64,000 bases of DNA from the NCBI RefSeq assembly GCF_000186865.1, contig NW_008705568.1:93254-157253 (forward strand), written 5' to 3'. Positions 59,178 through 64,000 of this stretch are shown in pieces. The stretch comes from Aureococcus anophagefferens (taxonomy: Eukaryota > Sar > Pelagophyceae > Pelagomonadales > Pelagomonadaceae). The notes beneath the pieces were generated by a model. The model worked only from the letters and a program-made list of their open reading frames with translations. It had not been told where the DNA came from and made no database searches. The translations under genes were made by a program, and so were the position numbers. The first letter of the stretch is position 1. Each line of letters begins with the position of its first letter.

Positions 59178-60479
59178 GTTCCTGCGGGGGGGGACCGGGA
59201 CGTCGAGGGGGGGTCCGCGCGCGATCGGGGGCGAGGCGGCCCGTCGGCGCGCGCGCGGCCGGTCCGCCGCGTTCCCCTCTCGAGCGGCGCGGCGCGGTGA
59301 GCCGTGTACGGCGGCCGCGCCGCTGCGGCGGCACGGGCGGCGCAAAGACGGCGGGCCGCGGGGGCCCCGGGCCAACTCCGGCGACGCGGCGCCGCGGCCG
59401 TCCAGCGAGAGCGTGGGCGCTCGCCGACGTCGCGCCACCGGAGTACGCCGTGGGTGTTCGCACGCGCCGCTGTCGTCCGCACCGCGTCAAATCCGCCGCA
59501 CCGCCGACGTCAAAACTGAACACGCGCCCGCCCGCTTTGACTGGGACGCCGCCTCATTACCGAGCTCGCTCGTCGTCTCGCCGATTTTGCAGCGAGGAGG
59601 GCGAGCCGGCGCTTTCGGCCGGGGCAAAAACGAATGTCCGTCGGCAGTCCTGCGGCGGTTTTTGACGAGTCTTCCAAACGCGGTTCGCGCGCAGGCGGTC
59701 TTCGCGCCCCCATCGGCGGCGACCCGTCCGGCTGCCGGCGCGGTGGCGCGCCCCGCCGCAGCTTTCACCCGATTGCATGAGACGACGACGTCTGCTGCGA
59801 CACGAAGCGCGTCGATTCCGAATGACGGCGCCCTCGGGCGGATGGGCCGCGCGAGGCACCGAACCACCGGCTGGGTAGATCGTCAGCGCGTGGCGACCGT
59901 CACGCGGCCATGCCCCGGGAAAATCGAAGGCAACGTCGCTTCAGCTTGCCCGTAAAATTTTACCACTCACGAGCGGCTCTCCGGCGCCCCGATGCGCGCT
60001 CCTCAGTGTCGAGTGCTGCGTCGACATGCAGCATTGAATCGTTAGATATGCTGCGAGAGTATTCGCATCTGCTGCGCGACGAGGTGCCGCGAGCGCTTCG
60101 CGGTCGCTGCCGCGGGCGCCGTGCTCTGCTTCGGCCTCGGCTAGGCCGTGCGCTGCTTCGGCTTCGGCTAGGCAGGCGGCGACAGGTTCGACGGCTACCT
60201 CGCGCCGCGCGCCACGTGCACGGCCATGTCAAATCGCATGGCGCGCAACGCGCCGACGGCGCGCGGCGCGACGCTCAGGCTGCCGTGCGCGTGCTCGGGC
60301 AGGCCGGCGCGGCCGCGGCCGACTACGTCGCGTCGGCGCGCTCGCGGCTCGCGGCGCTGAGAGATGGCGCCGCTCCGCGGCGGGGGCGGCAGCGCAGTCC
60401 GTGGCGACTCCCTCGTGGTAGCACTGCGAAGACGTCATGCCGCCGCGGTCCGCGTGCGCGGCCGTGCAGCTGCCTGGGC
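59178..60479. other. gene-poor stretch, about 1.3 kb
   Basis: 59178-59480 is GC-rich upstream sequence of eL33. 59480-60070 has noticeably lower GC. A 21-bp near-tandem repeat, CTGCTTCGGCCTCGGCTAGG-type with a 6-bp spacer, lies about 60127-60174. Several overlapping frames are open, but none shows recognisable protein sequence. Confidence 0.5.
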
Positions 60480-60995
60480 CACGCGACGCTCTTCCACGGC
60501 GTCGAGGACGGTGGCGTCCTGTCCGTGCGCCTCGACAACGGCGTGCTCGTTGCCGCCCTGGCCGCAGCCGCGCGCCGCCACATCGAGGACTCACGTCGGC
60601 TCGCTCGTCGCCGACGTTGCCGTCGGGTACCGGCCGGCGGACGCGCTCTCCTCGCGTGGCGCGGCGGCGCGAGGAAGCCGTGGGCCTGCACGGCGCCGCG
60701 CCCGGCGGACGGCGCCGCGCTGCTGCCGACCCTCGCGGGCCGCGTCGACGCGGGCGGCGTCGAGCTGGAGGCCGACGCGCGCGTCGTGGAGCGCGTCGAC
60801 CCCTTCGCGGGACTCGTACGCGTGGACGAGGTCGACGACGGCTTCGTCGGTGGCTGCGTCGACTGCGACGTGGAGCTGCGCCTCGAGCGGCTGCCGACGG
60901 CCCGCTCCGCGGACTCGGCGACCGTCGCCGCCTACGTCGTCAGCGCGGGCTTCGGGCGGCCTTTAGCGTGCGCGCGCGCGGGACTAGATGCCTAG
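60480..60995 (+). pseudogene. probable gene remnant or frame-broken gene
   Basis: Patches of plausible protein switch frame: LFHGVEDGGVLSVRLDNGVL, then in another frame GSLVADVAVGYRPADAL, then back to GGVELEADARVVERVDPF and VDEVDDGFVGGCVDCDVELR up to the stop at 60995. No family recognised. The stop overlaps that of the convergent gene. It could be a decayed gene or a short gene with unseen introns. Confidence 0.35.
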
Positions 60996-63678
60996 TTGGC
61001 GGCGGCCTTCCGGAGCTTCTTGGCCTCGACCTTGACGTGCTCCGACGCCAAATTGGAGAGGTCGCGGAACGCGCGGTGGAGGCACTTCTTCAGGGCCGTC
61101 GCCGCGTAGAAGGCGTCGGAACCCTTGCCCTGGGGCTCGAGGTTGCGGACCTTGAGGAGCGAATCATTCCAGGCGTTCCACGCCTCGGCGAGCTTCGTGG
61201 CGGCCGCGGTCTCGTCGTCGGTCAGGGCGGCCGTCGGCGCGGCCTTGGCCGTCTTCGGCTTCTTCCGCGCGGGCGGCGGCGGCGCGGCGGGCGGCGCGGG
61301 CGCGGGCGCGGCGGCGACCGGCGCGGCGGCCACGGCGGGCGGCGGCGGCGCGGCCGCGAGCGCGGGCGCGGCGGGCGGCGCGGGCGCGGGCGGCGGCGCG
61401 GCGGCGGGCGGCGGCGCGGCGGGCGGCGGCGCGGCGGCGGCGGCGGCGGCCTTCTCCGCGCGGAGCGCGTCGACGCCCGCGCGGCCGCGGAGCTGGGGCG
61501 GGTGCACGTCGCGGTCGACGACGATGACCCTGGGCGGGCCGTGCGGGTGGACGACGGGCCGCGGCGGCGCGGCGGGCGCGCCCTTGGCCTTCTTCTTGGG
61601 CGCCTCGGCCTCGGCCGCGGCGACGGCCGCGACGTGCTCGCGCTCCGTGCGCGCGACGGCCGCGGCGTCGCGGCGCTGGCGCTCCGCGGCCTCGACCGCC
61701 TCGGCGGCGACCTCGCGGACCTCGCACGCGACGGCCCGGGCCCGCTGGTCGCGGGCGGCGGCCGCGGCGCGGACGGCCCTGGCCTTGGCGAGGACCTCGT
61801 CGGCCTCCGCGAGGGCGGCCGCGGCGGCGCTGCGGTCGCGCTCGGCGTCGACGGGCGTCGGGAGGGCCCGCGCGCGCTCGGTGCGCGCCTCGGACTCGGC
61901 CGCGGAGACGGCGTAGGCGGCCTTGGCGTCGGCGAAGGCCGTCGCGGCGTCGACGACGCGGCCGTCGGCGAGGACGGCCTTGCGCTTCGCCCGGTAGTCG
62001 CGCTGGCGCTCGCAGTCCGCGGCGTGGGCCGAGTCGAGGCCGCTCGCGGCGAGCGAGACCCAGCCGGACACGGTCTGGTACCGGAGCGCCGTCGCCGCGG
62101 CGTCCGCGTCCGCGTCGAGCTCGCAGTCGACGTAGCCCGCGACGTCGCCGAAGATGTCGCGGACCTCGTCGGCGCGCTCCGCGACGACCGAGGGGCTCGC
62201 CCCCGCCGCCGTCGCGAGCGCCGTCGCGTTGAGCACGGCGAAGGAGAGCGCGACGAGGTACGCGGAGTAGCCCCGCACGCTCGACATGAAGAAGCGCACG
62301 TGGAGCTCGAGGAGCCGCGCGCGGAGCTCGGCCTTGATCTCGGCGAGCCGCTCGCCGCCGCGCACGGCGAGGATGTGCTGGAGCGTCTTCACCGACGTCC
62401 CGAAGGGGGACTGGCCCTCCGGGAGCCGGCCGGCCCAGAACGAGCTCTCGAGGTGCTCGCGGAGGGCCGCCGCGAGCATGAGGTCGTCGCCGCGGCGCGG
62501 GTCCTCCAGGTAGGCGACGGCCTCGCGGCCCGTGAGCGCGCCGCGCTCCCAGTCTAGGAGGAGGCAGAGCGCGTAGATGCCCTTGCCGTCGCCGCCGCGG
62601 CCGTAGCGCCACGGGCCCATGTGGGCCTTGTTGAGGCCGATGCCGCCGCGCCTGCGTCGAATCGATTGTTTGACAGCGCGGCTCTTCAGCGCCTCTTCGA
62701 GAGCGCGACGAGAGAAATCGATCCGTCCAAAAATCAGCCAAAACGACTGCGAATCGACCGAGCTCGAGAGTTCCGAAGTTCGCGCGGGTCTCGAAAACCG
62801 ACGGTCGGCTTCGGACGCCGCGCCGCGCCCGAGGCGGAAGGCCTGGCCCATGATGGCCTCGATCTGCAGGGCCTCCGTCGCCGACGTCGCCACCGCGACG
62901 CGGACGTGCACGAACGTCGCCTTGAGCGTCGGCGACGAGGCCGCGCGGGAGATCGCGAACTTCTCCTCGCCGCCGTCGTGCACGCTGCGGCGCTCCGCGA
63001 GCGTGGAGCCGACGACGACGCCGCCGTAGTGGAGCACGTTGGGCCCCGTGATGCCGTGCTCGACGAGGTACTTCAGGTGGGCCGCGAGCTCGACCTTGAC
63101 GACGGGGTCGTTCTCGATCGCGAGGTAGTGGGCGACGTCGTCGTCCGACTCGAACTTGGACGACAGCAGGTAGTTCGCCATCGTCTCGAGCATCTGCTCC
63201 TTGACGACCTCGCCGAACCTAGAGAAAATGCGTCGAAGGCTTCCAACGCGGCCGAATTGACGATTCCGGCGAGTTGCGCGGTCCGCGGGTATTGTCGCGC
63301 GAACCTCTCGACGGTTCTCGAACGGGGCCGCGCGTACCCAATTCCGCGATTCTCGCGGACGCCGCGCGCGTACAGCTCCGGCGATGCTTGGAGCACGCCC
63401 TCGTCGCCACGCTCGTAGCCCAGGACGACCATGGCCGCCAAATTCGACTGCCGGTCCAGCAAGTCGCGGAGCTTGCCGTCGTCGTGCAGCGGCGCGATCA
63501 CGTCGTCACCGTACTTGAAACCGAGGCCCAGGTGGTTGAGGCGGCCGCCACGGCTCTTGGAGAGCAGCCAGGAGACGATCTCGTCGCAGTCGTGGCGCTG
63601 GCTGAACTTGACCTGGCGCTGGCGCTCCAATCCGTCGTCGCTCATGTCGCTCTGGTCCTCCATGTCCTGGTGCTGCAT
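60992..63678 (-). CDS. large alanine-rich protein, unknown function, two introns
   Basis: Exons 63678-63374, 63218-62829 and 62651-60992 join in frame to 784 residues. The N-terminal half looks globular and helical (KLRDLLDRQSNLAAMVVLGY, EVVKEQMLETMANYLLSSKF, NDPVVKVELAAHLKYLVEHG, GPNVLHYGGVVVGSTLAERR), perhaps armadillo-like. Then comes a long Ala/Arg/Glu coiled-coil-like part (residues about 430-560), a Pro/Ala-rich linker and a basic C-terminus (KVEAKKLRKAAAN). No family recognised. Start chosen at MQHQDMEDQSDM; the frame stays open upstream to about 63963, so an earlier start is possible. Confidence 0.6.
62652..62828 (-). mobile_element. introner element, family A copy 5 (177-nt intron, inverted)
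   Basis: GC-AG with duplication GCGCGGCG. Ends CGGCGTCCGAAGC and GATTCGACGCAG, imperfect inverted repeats. The core CCGTCCAAAAATCAGCC is shared with other A and B copies. Orientation relative to the gene is opposite to copies 1, 2 and 4. Splicing restores AFRLGRGGIGLNKAHM. Confidence 0.82.
63219..63373 (-). other. candidate 155-nt intron without introner features
   Basis: Sense GTACGCGC at the 5' end and a pyrimidine-rich TTTTCTCTAG at the 3' end; lower GC than the exons. Removing it joins ASPEL to FGEVVKEQMLE in frame. No inverted repeats or target duplication were found, so this looks like an ordinary spliceosomal intron or a different, older family. Confidence 0.6.
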
Positions 63679-63869
63679 GATGAGGGGCGAGTCGAGGAGC
63701 GTCGTGTTCGAGTCGACGAGCGTCGTGGCGGGCGTGGCGGAGGCGGGGGTGGCGAGGACGCACAAGACGGCGGCGTGCAGGTGTTGCAACGGGTCGCAGT
63801 AGCAACAGCGGCGAGGCGGCGACCCGCTCACAACTGCCCTGGGGGGGGGTCTGGGGCCAGGCAGGTCTC
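63679..63869. other. upstream region with G-run
   Basis: No clear gene. Contains a run of about nine G near 63840. May include further N-terminal coding sequence of the minus-strand gene. Confidence 0.35.
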
Positions 63870-64000
63870 CGTCGACAAAGCGCCGAGCCACGACCTGCGC
63901 TGGCGGCGGCTCGGTCAAAATGCCGTCCCCGGCGCCGACGGACGTCCGGACGCGGGCTACCACGTCCTGGGCCCGACGAACTCAGGCGTGGACGTCGTAC
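63870..64000 (+). CDS. possible partial exon at window edge
   Basis: An open + frame ending at the window edge contains RPDAGYHVLGPTNSGVDVV. The HVLGPTNSG element is reminiscent of a nucleotide- or PAPS-binding loop of some algal sulfotransferases. No start is visible and a CAG just before GTCTCC (63870) could be a 3' splice site. Low support. Confidence 0.28.

Noticed and set aside
1..64000. Bacterial origin of the PKS region
   Set aside because: Spliceosomal introns of the local families interrupt it, spacing and GC match neighbours, and no ribosome binding sites or operon structure are seen.
1..64000. tRNA, rRNA or spliceosomal RNA genes
   Set aside because: I looked for cloverleaf-like and conserved box sequences in the intergenic parts and found none that I could support.

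Overview
The window looks like nuclear DNA of a very GC-rich microalga of the stramenopile (pelagophyte, Aureococcus-like) type. The genes are eukaryotic: LSM4, ribosomal protein eL33, glycerol kinase, a polycystin channel, a KATNIP-like ciliary protein, a REV1-like protein. Two proteins carry N-termini typical of secondary plastids (a PsbP-like lumenal protein and a GNAT acetyltransferase). Several genes are split by repeated introns with the structure of introner elements: terminal inverted repeats, an 8-bp target duplication, and splice sites supplied by the element and the duplicated target. The species name is inference; the introners and plastid presequences are seen directly.

Layout. 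1-1612 (-) partial KATNIP-like gene; 1779-3050 (+) secreted beta-lactamase-fold serine hydrolase; 3097-4354 (-) sulfotransferase; 4424-5783 (+) DMT/YdcZ-like membrane protein; 5791-7624 a divergent pair of paralogous 'WGF' repeat proteins; 7870-11349 (+) ankyrin protein. 11452-32131 (-) is one giant type I polyketide synthase (about 6,800 residues). It has an acyl-AMP-ligase loading module, five ketosynthases, nine carrier domains, DH-like domains, an SDR, a flavin monooxygenase, a KR and a thioesterase, but no acyltransferase that I can find. 32533-43126 holds a methyltransferase, an F-box-like/discoidin-like protein, a fused aconitase X, a WW-tailed membrane protein, a plastid GNAT, a REV1-like protein without polymerase, a PsbP-like protein and a membrane protein. 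43322-51351 holds a polycystin channel, glycerol kinase, a gamma-glutamyltranspeptidase-like hydrolase, an unknown protein and LSM4. 51438-58735 holds an LRR-receiver fusion, a small lectin-like membrane protein, a stellacyanin-like cupredoxin and a MYND protein. 58845-64000 holds eL33, a sparse stretch with gene debris, and a large alanine-rich protein.

Genes are packed tightly. Convergent pairs are separated by as little as 2-7 bp between stop codons, and divergent pairs by as little as 60-69 bp. Eleven introner insertions fall into three sequence families (five A, four B, two C). Eight of the eleven appear to use GC-AG rather than GT-AG splice sites.

Seven apparent one-base frame breaks and two in-frame TAG codons interrupt otherwise well-conserved genes, five of these nine in the polyketide synthase. 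Their even spread over unrelated genes suggests assembly errors for at least the indels, but real decay of the synthase cannot be excluded from sequence alone.
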